Shown in pieces: positions 11,596-23,555 of a stretch of 64,000 bases of DNA. Each line of letters starts with the position of its first letter. Within the stretch, counting starts at the first letter, position 1. The notes beneath the pieces are model-generated. The model did not search any database, was not told the origin of the DNA, and saw nothing but the letters and a program-made list of their open reading frames with translations. The stretch is from positions 124,001 to 188,000 of the forward strand of contig SJOL01004744.1 of assembly GCA_004794785.1 (NCBI GenBank), given 5' to 3'. The position numbers and the translations under genes were made by a program. This DNA is from Opisthorchis felineus. Its lineage: Eukaryota > Platyhelminthes > Trematoda > Opisthorchiida > Opisthorchiidae.

Positions 11596-12179
11596 TCAAG
11601 GACTGGCAATAAACCCTCTTAATGACTTTTTGGTAGGCATTAGACCACATTGATTTTCTGGGTCTCTGACTGGGATTTGCTCCTCCTTGTTTGCAAGTAT
11701 GCTATACAATGTTCGTATTAGAATGTGGAATCCTTTTGTGTACCGGCGTTGAAATAAAGTAAATAAAGTCAAGTGTACTAAATAAAACAACAACGTTAAA
11801 ATAAATTAACTTTGAGCAGATTCAATTCCGTCTACAATGTTCAATTTTTACACGTAAGAATATGTCAAAATATTTGCCAACACTCCTCGGAACTCATTGA
11901 GTCCTTGACACTGGAAGTTTACTTCACATGAAAAAATCCAAGCTTATGTTGTTTTGTTAGGATGTACTGCCAGCTGGACCATCAAAGATATTGTCTTAGT
12001 GGTTTGTCTACCCATGATGCCACTCATTTTGGTGGATAACTCATCATCACCGAATGGATTGCCCAGCTCAGGGAACATTCGAACTGTCATCTGCAAAGCA
12101 TAGGATACCAGCACTCTTTCCAGTATCTTTGTCTCCTCCGTAAAAGTGCAGTCCTCAGGACTGAACGCTTTGTCACTCA
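11596..12179 (-). CDS. Unrecognised 3' end of a minus-strand gene
   Basis: The upstream exon ends at 12012 with ATG G|GTAGAC (phase 1) and begins near 12179. It encodes an acidic-to-mixed segment containing FTEETKILERVL and PELGNPFGDDE. The terminal exon begins at 11777 after GTTTTATTTAG and continues in matching phase for 59 codons (LTLFTLFQRRYTKGFHI...) to a stop at 11596. The intron would be 234 nt. No family is recognised. It is supported by phase agreement and a good acceptor, but the donor is weak. Confidence 0.33.
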
Positions 12180-12970
12180 AAACATTTAATTTTGGGCATG
12201 TGTTAAAAGTTTTGTTAAATAAAACTTAACCGGAGATTACCGTTGCGATCAAACATCATCTTTGTTGTTGTTCAGTGAACTATTCCATGTTTGAAGACCA
12301 CCGGCAATGCGCATTTATTGGATTTCCCCAACTTGTCTCAGAAAGTCAAAGACTGACAACAAAACTAGAGAACATGTTTGACGTTTTCCAAGGGTTTTCT
12401 CAAAATCATCAGTTTGAGGCCTTCTTTTGCAACACGTCGTTGTTCAAACCCCTGCTTTGCATTTTTGCAAAATCTCTCAATGCACAAAAACCTGGTTCCT
12501 CTTTCACCACAGGTGTTTGGTTGATGGGTTATCCTGTTTTTGTGATCACAGAAATAGATAAATCAATATGTCTGAGCGATGAAATAACCCTATACATATT
12601 TACACATAACACTGGAAATCAAGATGAAGTAATCTTTTTTGAAATTGAAATTAGAGTTTGGGTGGTGAGTAGAGTCGCGGCTGACTTCTGATACTGACCA
12701 TGAATCTAGTATGGCAGCCAGTAATTCTGTGTCCAAGTTCTCCAAAGAGCAGCCATTGAACATAGCATCAAGAAGTCAGCAAATGGTGCCCATGAAACTT
12801 TGCTGTTAAGATACAACGTTGATTGGGGGCGGATTGCACATCATCTTCTTGAAATACATAGAGCACACGTACCGGTGGCTGTAGGTTAGTGTTTGGTGAG
12901 AAACCAAGCCAGCGTAACGACAAATCACTTTACATAGTGAAAGCACTTGTAGCCAAATATCCAATTCGGG
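12180..12970. other. Long plus-strand open frame, coding status unclear
   Basis: A plus-strand frame of about 138 codons runs 12275-12691 after TGTTGTTGTTCAG. One frame of this length is expected by chance in a window of this size and composition. No donor in a good context ends it, so I do not call a gene. On the minus strand near 12.75 kb a frame containing LENLDTELLAAILD is also open. Confidence 0.3.
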
Positions 12971-12974
12971 CAAT

Positions 12975-13135
12975 CGCTCATTGTCTCATCAGTGAAGCCA
13001 GCCTATGCTGAAAATCTGAGAATGACTGTACAGCTGTTTCAATCCCATTTGGAACCAAGCATCTTAGGAAAACTCAGAGCTTTTAAGCACCACCTTACTT
13101 TCGGCCACTGCCGGCTGATCAGCAGTGTGATCAGC
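12975..13135 (-). mobile_element. tRNA-derived SINE, family A, decayed
   Basis: Minus-strand copy. The family A body (GTGAAGCCAGCCTATGCTG and ACAGCTGTTTC) lies at 12.99-13.05 kb. The head, GGCCACTGCCGGCTGATCAGC, is at 13.10-13.12 kb, where the motif TGATCAGCAGTGTGATCAGC forms a small palindrome. The B box is no longer recognisable. Confidence 0.6.
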
Positions 13136-13139
13136 GTCC

Positions 13140-16100
13140 TTTTTGCTAACTGAACGTCCTCTTCTCACAAAGGCAGACGAATGAACCCCTTCACCGGGGG
13201 TCACAGCCATAAGCCCATGCTTTGACACAGTTCCAAATCAAACGAAAATCTCACGTGCGGCACTTGTTTGACTAGAACATTATCCTTTATGGTGGAAAAG
13301 AACCAAACCATTCCCGTTTAAACAAAGACAACATAAAAAAATAAATCGCCTTAGAGAAACTTCTTCCTTTTTCTAACCCACACACCATGGGAAGCTGTAA
13401 AGCAGTGAAGCTCTTTACTTCAATCAAGATGAGCCGTAGCGGGCGTTGTTACCTGTGACCCAAAAAAATAATTTTGGAAGTTCTTAGGGTTAAGCAGATA
13501 TTAATTGAATTCTTATGAGGGCTGTCTGCAGAGGCTGCGGTTGAGTCACGCTTGAGTTTTTTAAATATAGCTGTGGCCGTTTGGCATGGTGGTCACCTCC
13601 AGTGTTTCATGGGCATGCTGGAAATGCCACGTCGGAAACCGGGAAAATGTACACGCTTGAGTAATAGGTTTGATGGTGCTGAGGTAAAAGCTGGGCAACA
13701 GCCTTGTTTGTGCAAGTCGACAACCCCAGACGTTCAAAGACTGCCTGATTGGGAAGCTCTTAAGGATGGAAGATTGAGTTGCACAACCAGCTTTTATTCA
13801 AATTTTCTCGCAAAATCATGAACAACCATGGGTGCAGTAATCTTTGTCTTTTCAAGCAGGATAATTTAAACACATTCAATATGTCCCACAGAAATGTTGC
13901 CTTAAATGTGAAATGATAAAATTCCGAACCACAGCTCAGTCAGGGCTACAAAACGCGGATGAATTCCAATAGGTTAGGTATTCCTTCTGTTTGTGTGAAA
14001 TACCTTGAACAATCGCTTCGGGACGGAAGAGTGAGGCGAATGCAAATTCATCAAATCCCGCAGCTAGTCAGAAGTATACACAATAGTTGAGCCTACCGTA
14101 GAGTGTGTCTTAGCTCGAATGTTCGATCTGCTACTCAGACGGCGTAGTTTACTGGAATTGACATGAGCAGTTTGTTTTATTTAAGAAAATAGTGTACAAG
14201 ACACCCGCAACTGATGTTCTGAAGTGAATCGACTGCAAAGGTTACAAAAAATGTCGATACTGAGCTGGAGTAGTTGCTGACAAGAAAATCCTTCCGGAAC
14301 AAGAAATAACGCGGCAGAGAGATCGAAGATATCTGGATAATGCCTGACTGCCCCGTTCAACTTAGGTACAGAGCCGAAAACTAATCGCCGCTGTGCATTC
14401 TCTTTGTATAAGATGTCCAGAAATGGAGAACCGATACGTAAAGTTGATTTTGGTAAGGGGTGACACTCAGCTATTCTTAGCCAAAATGAACATGTTAGCG
14501 GAAGCTAAAAAGACAGTTATTATACAACGGTCACCTCAATAGGTAGATGCGAAACTGATTCTAGTAACGATGAAAAATTTTGTTTTCGCGCGTCAGAAGT
14601 TCATCACATCTTTCATGTGCACTCGGTTTTTAGGCGAGTTTTGTGACATGATTTGCAACTGTAGTAGACTCTCTATGTATCTTCTTTATTTACGACCGTG
14701 CGGCTGCTTATAACACTAGGGTAAAGTTTGCTTTGGATTTTCTGAAACTAAAAAAAAGGGTTTACAGAAGGGGAACGCGGGACAGCTTCTCAGACCACAA
14801 TAAGTGTTGACTTGGGTTAGAACATATGCCCTGATCGCTTCTAAGCACATGTCTCATTTTGACTTTATGACTGCTCGATGGTTACCGAACAATGCGGTCA
14901 TTACTTGACCGCACTAATGGAATCAGACCAGTGCCACTTAGGCCCGAAGCATTTTGGTTAGGGACATCTTGTCGGCGCTTGAGTGAGCGCACATAAATGA
15001 CTTTAGTCAACTCATTCACTCGTAGTTCTCTGTAGCCATTAGAACGGTTAGTTGGTTGAACATTGTCTATTGGTCAGATGAGGTGATTCTGGCTCTGGAA
15101 AGTCGTACAAAGACAGAGAATTACACCCCTATTCCATCAGAGAAGTGAGTGACTTTGAAGCCAGGGCATTTTTCAGTTATCGCACTTCAGTGTGCACTGC
15201 AGAACACGGATGGGGGCTGTTGAAGTTATCCTGTATGTCAAACGATCCCACAGAGCACGACATTATTATAGACAAGGATGCTTCTCTGCTTTAACGTCTT
15301 CCGTGCAGCTCACCTAGACCTGAGAGTACCTTCCTCTGGCACTCAGACTCACGTCGTAATACTACCTGCATTACCAGAGAGATGCTACTCTGGGATCCGT
15401 AGGCGGTCGGGTTTTTCAATCCCTTGTTTAGATTTGGCGGTAAATGTCGTCCGCCCAACTACCAGTAAGTTGGATTGGCTTCTAAGGCTTGCAAAACTAT
15501 CGGAAATATCATTTCTTTTGAAACATAACATGGTGAATTATATATATGTATATACATGTATGCATAAATATATATAATATTCTTCTTCAACCCTTCTTAT
15601 TTCACTGACCATTTGTTAGTCCGAGAGCGCCAGGTTGGAGTTAAATTTCTGGAGCACAATGTCAGTTTGATCTACGTTGATTTCGGCGGAACATTCATAG
15701 GTTGTTAATAAGGCAAAAGTTCACACCCTTTGTTGATTTGTAAAATTTCTAGTTGAATGAAAATTTTCCAACACACCAGTAGATGGTCTAGGCTACACAA
15801 AATGCCATACCGCAAAGACTCGCCCTCTGCCCGACGTTGTTCTTGTTTGACATGCACAAACATCGAGTCTCCATATCTGGCCCTGCACCGAGCAATTTAC
15901 TAATGAGAGAGATTTGCCATGCGGGCCTCACGGTCTTTCTTCAGGTCTGAATTAGGTTAGGCTTTTAGTCAGAATGTCAAAAACTCCAATAGATGCTGAA
16001 GTTATGGTACTGAATGAACTGATGGTAGGGTTTCACTTCCCTAAATCCATATGTCTACCAGACTTTCCCCCATAGTAGATCATTCAGTAAGCAAACTTCG

Positions 16101-16216
16101 ACAACCTCCGAAGCTCTTGACACCAGGGGTTTGCTAACTTTTGGAATGAGGCGACTGTGCAGCACATCAGTATACATCGGAATATGTGTACTAGGTAGAC
16201 CGGGTGAAAATGGCAG
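13140..16216. other. Three kilobases with no confident gene
   Basis: Only weak signals are present. A plus-strand frame 15278-15470 runs from CCGTGCAG to CTACCA|GTAAGT and could be one internal exon. An 89-codon frame lies at 13.55-13.82 kb. A short AT-rich tract of TATA-type repeats is at 15.54-15.58 kb. I see no repeat families or RNA genes here. Confidence 0.45.
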
Positions 16217-16480
16217 CTACACTTCTAGTAGGTGAATATCATGGTCTAGAGTACAAGAACCAACCAGAATTTCTAAAATCCCATCCGCAAATATTATCGA
16301 TGTGCCAATGGTGATTTGATCATACTCTGGGGCGCATTTGGAAGAGGGGCTGCCGTTCACCGATCTGTCAGTGATCAAGGAGGGCCGACAAAATGAACAC
16401 CGCGTTTCCGTTTGGAAGCAGATTACCAGCAATTTCTCTTTGATTCGTAATTTTTGCAGTAGGGTCGGTGGTCTGCAGAA
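16217..16480 (-). CDS. Possible terminal exon, unrecognised
   Basis: A minus-strand frame is open for about 105 codons from near 16533 to TAG at 16217. An acceptor (AAATTCTGCAG) at about 16479 would give a terminal exon of about 87 codons. It contains CSFC, then a more hydrophobic stretch with ITIGTSIIFADGILEILVG before the C-terminus. No donor is needed downstream. No family is recognised and the upstream exons were not found. Confidence 0.28.
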   Translation of the reverse strand, partial: FCRPPTLLQKLRIKEKLLVICFQTETRCSFCRPSLITDRSVNGSPSSKCAPEYDQITIGTSIIFADGILEILVGSCTLDHDIHLLEV

Positions 16481-17249
16481 TTTTCTGGTGTGATTTTGGT
16501 GAGATAGAAAAACTACATGATGCTTGAACAGTGATCTTCAACACGTGATACCATGTAGACTAAAAAGTTACGACCAGCCACCGAGTGTGAAGATGGATCT
16601 CGGATGTTTTTAGTTGTTCACAGTCTCGTAAAGTACTGTTGAATCTTCACAACTGTACTCCTTGTACATGCTAACAGGGACGCCGTTTCAGAAGTCTGGG
16701 AACAAGCGTACTATTTAGCATGGCTTCTGACGATTCCGTACCTATAGCTAACAGAAACGTTTGAAGGTCATATTATCTCCACGGTGTGGTTTTATACATC
16801 ATAAAGAGCCTGGTAAGTAAAATTAATAGATGAACAAGTTACTACCTGGGTTGCGGCAAACTCCAAGCAAAAGATGGCGTGTAAACTAGCTTTCGTTGGT
16901 CCATAAAAATCGGTATTTGTGAATGGAACATTAGGAAAAATTTCAAAGCTGCACAAGAGGAAGCTCAGTATGCTAAATAAAGACAGAAGTTACTCTGCCC
17001 AGTTTAATGTTTTGCAGAAATTTCTGTGTTTTGGAGCCGAATGTCCTAGTCCTGACTGTGTTCTATCGTAGCCCAAACGCGCCTACCTACAGAGTGCATA
17101 AATCGAAGTAAGGAAAGACAAAATCATTGCCTTTAGTCAGTACCTAGTTGGCTGAACGTTGGTTAGTTGATTTTGATTGTCACATAAAATCTAGGGACGT
17201 CGTTCACTGGCGGTCGAAGACTTCTTTTTCGAGAAGGGATTACTTTAAC

Positions 17250-17960
17250 AAAATACACTCATTTGCATATCAGTTTGGTTTTCACCAGAGACTCACCTAA
17301 AACTCAGCTCAATTTCCCGCTCATGATGTTCTTAAGCAACTGAATGTGCTGCGCTAGGCCGCCTCATTTTTCAGTTGGTACGATATTGGAGATATCGCGA
17401 TACATTGTATAGAGGTAATGCACTACTCATAAGGTTGCTGAAAGCTCTCCGAAAGCAGACGACCGGTTTTACCATTTTTGGGGCTCATCAGGTACACAGA
17501 GAAGCATCATTCCCTCACCATAGAGGGCTTCCTTTTCAAGAAGAGATAACTTTTGTAATGCACTACTCATAAGGTTGCTGAAAATCCTTCGACAGCCCAC
17601 GACCAGTTTTGCCCTTCTTGGGGCTCATCAGGCAGCCGCAGTCCCCAAGTTTCCGTCAGCCTTATGTCCTACTTGAAACCAAATTACACGAAATTAGCGA
17701 AATTCACTCATTTGCAAACAAATTTGGTTTTGCGAGAGACTCACCTGAAACCCAGCTGCATCTCTCGTTTGTGATGTTTCCAGGCAATTTGGTTTCATGT
17801 ATCGCGATACCTCGAATATCGTAGCAAATGAAACATAAAGTGGCCTGGTGCAGCACATTCAGTTGCCTGGAAACATCACAAACGAGAGATTCAGCTGGGT
17901 TCCAGGTGAGTCTCTCGCAAAAACCAAATTTGTTTGCAAATGAGTGTATTTCTCTAAGAG
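17250..17960. mobile_element. Foldback element with about 155-bp terminal inverted repeats
   Basis: The left arm (about 17252-17406) and right arm (about 17797-17957) are reverse complements at roughly 80% identity. They begin AATACACTCATTTGCA and end at the palindromic TATCGCGATACA. Part of the arm (about 86 bp) is present again inside, at 17700-17790, close to the right arm and making a tighter hairpin. The centre holds two direct copies (17415-17492 and 17555-17632) of a unit starting GTAATGCACTACTCATAAGG. Target-site duplications were not identified. This is probably a non-autonomous DNA transposon or MITE cluster. Confidence 0.7.
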
Positions 17961-18196
17961 ATATCTTTGTTTGAGATGCACCCTCGGTTTCAATAAGGGA
18001 GATGGTGTCCTGCTGCCACAGTGCGCATTTGGTAGGATGGTAAGATTTGGTAGAATCACAAATCAGAAGCTCTTTTCTATGCCATAAGACCCTTCAGTGG
18101 AAAAGTGCACACTACCTTGTATGCATGGAAACTAATTATGATCCATTCTGCGTATGTAAACACCCAACTCAGCATTGCGGACACATTAAGTAGTAT

Positions 18197-18385
18197 TATT
18201 AGTAATAACCGTTCAGCTGTGACACGTTTGGTGCACAACTGCAACGTAACCCGAAGGAAGCAAGTTGAAATACTTCCAGGTTGCCCAAGCCTGGACAGAA
18301 GCGATCCAAGTGTTGAGGTTGGACTCGAACTACGGATCTTCCAGTCTGTAAGTTCCCGCCACTGCGCTACACCGAACTCATTGGA
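18197..18385 (-). mobile_element. tRNA-derived SINE, family B
   Basis: Minus-strand copy of a second SINE family. On the minus strand it carries the B box GTTCGAGTCC near 18.32 kb, and the body segment GCTTGGGCAACCTGGAAG, shared with the copy at 50.1 kb. The other two family B copies are on the plus strand at 24.8 and 35.2 kb. Confidence 0.75.
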
Positions 18386-18793
18386 GGTAAAACCCCCGCC
18401 AGTTTACTGGCACCTGGTCTATGGAATTTGACTGATACTGTTTCCCACCAGCCGAACTATGTGTTTGTCTCTCTTCTTTATCGCCTAACCGAACTCTGGG
18501 GATAATTGTAAACACGGTTAGAGTTAACCACATCAGGTTTTGCTCAATATACTGGGGTTTTACCTGAATTTTTAGCTAGAAGCCTGGAAATGTTAGTGCT
18601 TCACTTCCATTGTAATCTAACCAGAGCGTGGTAAGTGGCAGAACGTTTCTCACGTTTGGTCTGGTTTGAAAGGAGAGAAGAGAACTGAGGTGTGTAAATG
18701 CCTTGTTTACCAGGAACCTATATATGTGTGAACACAGTTAATTGTACTCTATCGGACTACTTTTACTAAACAACTTTCTCCAGAAGATTTTGA

Positions 18794-19215
18794 ATGGGAA
18801 TGTCAGCTTTTCCAACCATTAATTATTGGGGGACAGCATTTTATCAGCTTCAAAATCCTGTAAGCCTTTTGAGAAAAACTCATTGTAAGGACAACTTACA
18901 GTTGAAGACACCCAATTTTAATGAGCCTTTCAGTGCAGTTCTTAGAAAATACGGGACACAGCCTCAACTCCCGAGTCTAGTTTGTATCTCAGTAAGTATT
19001 ATCTTGTTTTTCGATGGAAGATACTAATTCTTTATGACGTTCAGTCGTTTGCAATATCGCAGGTGATGGAGCCATTTGTGGTGAACGAGAATCAAACACG
19101 AATTTTCTGTCTTTTGCCACTTATAAGGCACAATATGAAGCAGATTAAATCACATGCTGGGATCGACTCTGAGAATTTGATAAACACGGTTCAACCATGG
19201 CTTGATGTCCTTTGA
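18794..19215 (+). CDS. Unrecognised three-exon model (102 codons)
   Basis: All three exons agree in phase 0. Exon 1, 18794-18859, starts with ATG or is entered just after TGTCAG, contains INYWGTAFYQLQNP and ends at GTAAGC. Exon 2, 18902-18991 (90 nt), follows ACAACTTACAG and ends at a perfect GTAAGT. Exon 3, 19063-19215, follows ATATCGCAG, encodes VMEPFVVNENQ and onward, and ends with TGA. The introns are 42 and 71 nt, in the small-intron class of flatworms. It may be the 3' end of a longer gene. No family is recognised. Confidence 0.42.
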
Positions 19216-20314
19216 GGTGATTGATGTTTTGCGATGTGTCCGCCGATAGTTCACCGTATACAGTAGTCCCTAAGCCCTCCTGAGAACTTATGACTAAAAA
19301 CTCACCACCCCGCCTTATGTGGAGGCGGTTGTGTAGATGTTTCATCGATCTTCATGTGTTCAAATCAGAGATATCCCTATGAGTAAACTTCGGCAAACAA
19401 CAGGAGTCATTCAAAATCTTGGTCTCGACAAATAGCGGCGATGAGCCATTCGGACCAGTTATTTAATTGCCATGACAGGACAGTATAAGCTGAGGGTTCA
19501 ACAGATGTGAACAATTATCTGATAGTTTTACTGTGCTTAAGTCAGATACTTGTGAAATATGGTGATATACATAAGTCTGTGGTTGTTGATTTTTCGGCTG
19601 TCCTCTTTTTGCTACTACCTATATTCAACCTAACTGGCTTTGTTGCTTCCCTCTCCTGTTTCCCAAAAAATACTACTTTACTGTCACTTTTCCGTATCTT
19701 TCCGTATGCGATGGAATCTCGAGGAATACTACGCTTGAGTTTGCAGCAGTCCAGCATGATGCGCCTGCAAGATTTGCCCAACAAAATTATTCTCAACGTT
19801 TTTACCTTATTCGTCAGCTATTCACCAAAGCTAGGTCTTCCTCATACAGTCACTTTGAGTACAAAATACTTTCACCGCTGGAACATTCAGTTACCATAAT
19901 TCTGTGATTCTTTAATTTTCCCCTGTTCTAGCAATTCCCGATTATTTGCATAATGATTTCGTCCCCCGTTTACTTTATTAGGACATTCACCGGTGGGCAA
20001 TTCAGGCGAATTTTTGGCGTATACCGAGATATTTCATAAGTCGCCCGATGCCGTCATAGATTTACATGCTGCCAATTCGTCTTGACCTGACTTGGGTCTG
20101 ATTGACGTGTGTCTTATCACTACTTTACTTCGTGGTTGGCCCCTCGTGCAAACTAAATTTATTCAGTTCATAACCTCCGCATACTTATGCAAGTAGGTGC
20201 CCACCAGTTAGCTTTCCATATCCTCGAAGATTGCAATGTGATCGTCAGGAATTTTTTTTCAAACTCATACAGTAAGAAGGTCCTTTAGGGTAACACGGAC
20301 GCTGATCAGCAGTT
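19216..20314. other. No gene safely called
   Basis: A 130-codon plus-strand frame (19507-19899) overlaps an 84-codon minus-strand frame. Two frames of that size are expected by chance, and neither has matching splice partners. The rest is featureless. Confidence 0.4.
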
Positions 20315-21240
20315 CTAGTGGACCCTGCTGGCAGAAACAATGGTCCAAAATCTAAATTTGTGACAGTATTTGTAGTGACCTCCCAACATGCGTGCTTGTT
20401 CATCAAGCAAAGCTGGGTAATTTTTCCTTAACAAGTTCCGTAAACAACACTTTCTGGCCGCGTGTGAAATTCCATTTAATGGGACGTTGTCACTATCAAC
20501 GCAAAAATGGCACTTTTGCAGACGATTCACCAATCACAGCTTAGGGTAAACACCTGGGCAAACTAAAGCCTTTAATTGACCTTGTAATTAATTCTGAGTT
20601 TGCGCCATTTTAGGGGGTACTCACGTTTCGTAAGAGAGGTACGGTAAATAGTGGTACCTCCCGAAGTCTCGCGTTTCAGTGTCAATAGCATCAACACCTA
20701 GGAGATTCCTGTATTGAATGTGTGGATCAGTGAAGATACGGGAATTGTTCTAAAGCAGAATTTGGTGAGCAACTTCGAAATGTGAACATACATTTGCAGT
20801 GAGGAAACAGTACAAGTGAGAATTGGGAAACTACACATAACGAGAAGATTAGAGGTTGCTTTTACTGAAGAACAGAGCTTACATCAGCAGCCGCAATAAA
20901 CACAAGTTCAGTGCAGTGGGAAGGGCAGTAGTGGTTACTTGGACACGCGTGTGTATCACTGACGTTACAGTGGGAATCGGGCAGGAAAGTTGCACGGAAA
21001 AACAGTGCATTGTTATTTGACTCAATAATCAGATAGTACATGAACGAACGACTAACTGCTGATGGTGCTGGATTGGTCAAGCCTACTAACGTCCAGCAGG
21101 TTAAGGTTCGACTCTTGGCCGATACGATTATGCTCCGGTCTGCATACTGCCAGTTGATCACCACAAAGCTCAAACACATTCTAAATGAATCAGGAACTCT
21201 GTGGTTTGGAAGTCCTTGAAGGCGGATCACGCTGAAAATG
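20315..21240 (-). CDS. Unrecognised gene, three 3' exons, Cys-containing
   Basis: A phase-consistent minus-strand chain. Exon 21240-20883 (358 nt) follows TGATCTCCTACAG, lies in an open frame of about 170 codons, contains a run of cysteines near its end (HCNVSDTHACPSNHYCPSHC) and stops at GAT|GTAAGC. Exon 20749-20625 (125 nt) follows ATTCTGCTTTAG, enters in phase 0 and leaves in phase 2 at GTGAGT. Terminal exon 20492-20315 follows GTTGATAG, enters in phase 2 and ends HKFRFWTIVSASRVH-stop. Introns are 133 and 132 nt. The 5' exons are not found; a PLE lies further upstream. The cysteine-rich part suggests an extracellular protein (inference), but no family is named. Confidence 0.5.
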
Positions 21241-22489
21241 CTGTAGGAGATCAGATGCATACGGCCGCCGTAGGTAAGTGGACACAGGGCATGTAATGGG
21301 CCAGTAAGCCACAACACTGAACTATTGTGTTGGCACGCATTACGTCCGTGAGAATTGAAAACCATGCAATTAATGGTAACTTATAACGATTTTGCACAGG
21401 GGAGGGAATTCCTTAGACAATTTTGGGTAACAATGGATTACTCGCAAGCAGTTGAAGAAACGCGTCTTCCGTTGCCGCATCAAATGCTGATCCAGAAAGA
21501 TTCAACAGCTAGTATATAAAGCTATCGGACTGTCACGAGTAGAACAGAACTATGCTCCAAAAATGACCTGTCATAACGAGGAATTTGGCGCTCAATGCAG
21601 AACCTCGTATCATGACAAATGCGATCGATGTGAATATTAAGCTCACCGAACCAGAATCCACGTCCTCAGCATTGCATTTTTTAAAAGAATCCACCCTGGT
21701 CTAGCATACTGGGAACAAAAACAACGCACATCTGATCTACAGATGCAGAAAAAAACATAAAAAATCATCTTAGAGTCGCTAAGAGCAAATGCATGGAAAT
21801 AATAAGAATGAACTGTCTTAAAAAACTGAATTTCGACAATCCTGTTGCAAACTTAGACACAGCAAAGCTGGTTGTATGTTTTGACGTAACGGTTTGTTAA
21901 CCAAGCCCCATCATTATAAAGGATAGTTGATCAAAATTAATTGAAATCGAGTTAAGTCCCTTCTGGACGAGCCTTTGTAGAAGAACAATCTTTTCTTCAT
22001 TGAGGTTTAAGAAGGTTAGTGATAATGGAAGTATTACGTGCAAATAACCATTGCTACTCAAGATTTTATGAAGAGACCCACATAGAAAAACTCGTCACGA
22101 AGCCTTATGCAATCAAATGATGCAATTTGTCCTCCGGGAGTTAAGGAGACGAGATTTATCCATGACGACAGTTAATAGGGGTAAAACATCCAAGAGTTGA
22201 CGTACTCAGAGGTAACAATTGGATTTCTAAATTTAGAATCATGGGATGAACCATGAGTGACATTTAGAAGTCTGACCATCCAACACGACCTCTGCTACTA
22301 TGAATAACGTAGGAAAGCTGGGTAAAATAACCAAGCCACAGTATCTGCTATACAGCACTCGCGGTAGTGTGTATGCATGACATGTTTCCGCCTTGCTGCT
22401 TCAAGAGTCGTCAACGCCTTGTGGCTTTTACTATTGGTTGTCAGATTGGTTTGAGTGACCTCAAATTTATCTGCATTCTTCGAAGTACT
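21241..22489. other. Presumed 5' intron or intergenic sequence
   Basis: About 1.2 kb between the minus-strand gene model and the PLE. No first exon in suitable phase and no repeat was identified. Confidence 0.4.
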
Positions 22490-22530
22490 TCAACCTTCCA
22501 GAGGGGTCTGGTAAACAATCGGTGGATTTA

Positions 22531-22575
22531 CTGCTGGGCAGCGTTCCGTTTTTGACATAAAAGCTTCGTCAAGAT
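22531..22575 (-). ncRNA. Decayed hammerhead-like motif, inverted copy
   Basis: Reverse complement of the 23.56 kb motif, with mutations. The minus strand reads GACGAAGCTTTTATGTCAAAAA and then CGGAACGCTGCCCAGC. The second core box is changed (GGAAC for GAAAC) and the stem is imperfect, so it should be inactive. Confidence 0.55.
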
Positions 22576-22587
22576 ATCGGATACCCA

Positions 22588-23158
22588 GTGCGTTTAATTA
22601 AGCGGCAACTAAGACGGGTATTGGTGCCAACACCAAGGCCCAACAAGGAGTGGATCGGAACAGCAGTCATTCCATACAAAACGGGGACATCTGAAGTCAT
22701 TAGAAGGGTACTGAATACGGCTAACATTAGAGTAGCATTCCAGAAGGGAAAGACTTTACGCTCAGTGTTGGTGCAGTTGAAGGATCGCCTTCCGGTTGAC
22801 AGGACTAGGAACTGTTTATACAAAATAAAATGTAACGACTGTACGAAGGTTTATGTAGGTCACACAGCCAGGGAACTGTACACCAGAATCAGTGAACATA
22901 AGCGATCCATTAACTGACCACCGAGAAACAAATGAATATCAGGCGATAGTCAAAGATTCGGCAATGGCAGGGCATGCACTAGACACTGGGCACAGGATAG
23001 ATTTGGAAAATGTGGACATTCTAAGACGGGGGTTAAGATTCACACCACAGCGACTGGTGGCCGAGGCGGTGGAAATCGCCAAGCATCCCAGCGTGAATAG
23101 AATAGAGGGCGTAGAACTGGCAAGCGTGTGGAGAGCGGTTTTAGATCAGCCGAGATGA
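22588..23158 (+). pseudogene. PLE GIY-YIG endonuclease, frameshifted
   Basis: The frame from 22588 gives the linker (VPTPRPNKEWIGTAVIPY...) and the start of a GIY-YIG nuclease: YKIKCNDCTKVYVGHT supplies the GIY/YIG-equivalent strands, with the CxxC half of the PLE zinc finger embedded, and RISEHKR supplies the conserved Arg and His. A stop follows at 22915. The rest continues in the +1 frame (22892-23158) with DTGHRIDLENVDIL and AEAVEIAKHP, where the His and the acidic residue of the fold are expected. The frameshift near 22.91 kb and the missing reverse transcriptase make it a pseudogene. In intact elements this nuclease nicks target DNA for insertion. Confidence 0.88.
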
Positions 23159-23555
23159 CATGAGGTGGTGCGCAGTTATCAGCAAAATGGTCTGGGTCTA
23201 AAAGTACAAAATCCAAGCAGAGTAAGATCCAATTAACCAACCCCACCCCCAACCCCAAACCAATTGTCCCGACACCCCTCGACGAACACAGGCGAACAAA
23301 ATATGTGAACGACCCCAAGAGGAATATTCCATTAAGGTGTCCTAGACAGAAAAAGCAAGGCCGGAAAATCGGGGTTCAACATGAAGACAATTCCTCCCAA
23401 CCAATCTATCGTAGATATTAGTCATCCCCACTAACCAACAAACGGGAACATCAGACTGACACCCAGCACTGATCAAGTCGGCTGGTCATAAGAAATCTCA
23501 CGGATTGGTTCCCTGACTGCCTTAAAACCCGATCAACCTGGTAACTTACTCACTT

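Noticed and set aside
12275..12691. 138-codon plus-strand open frame as a gene
   Set aside because: One frame of this length is expected by chance and no donor or partner exon supports it.
19507..19899. 130-codon plus-strand open frame as a gene
   Set aside because: Length near chance, overlapped by a minus-strand frame, no partner exons.
21040..21130. Another tRNA-derived SINE (GGTTCGACTC on the plus strand)
   Set aside because: The B-box-like string lies inside the long minus-strand exon and the flanks match neither SINE family.
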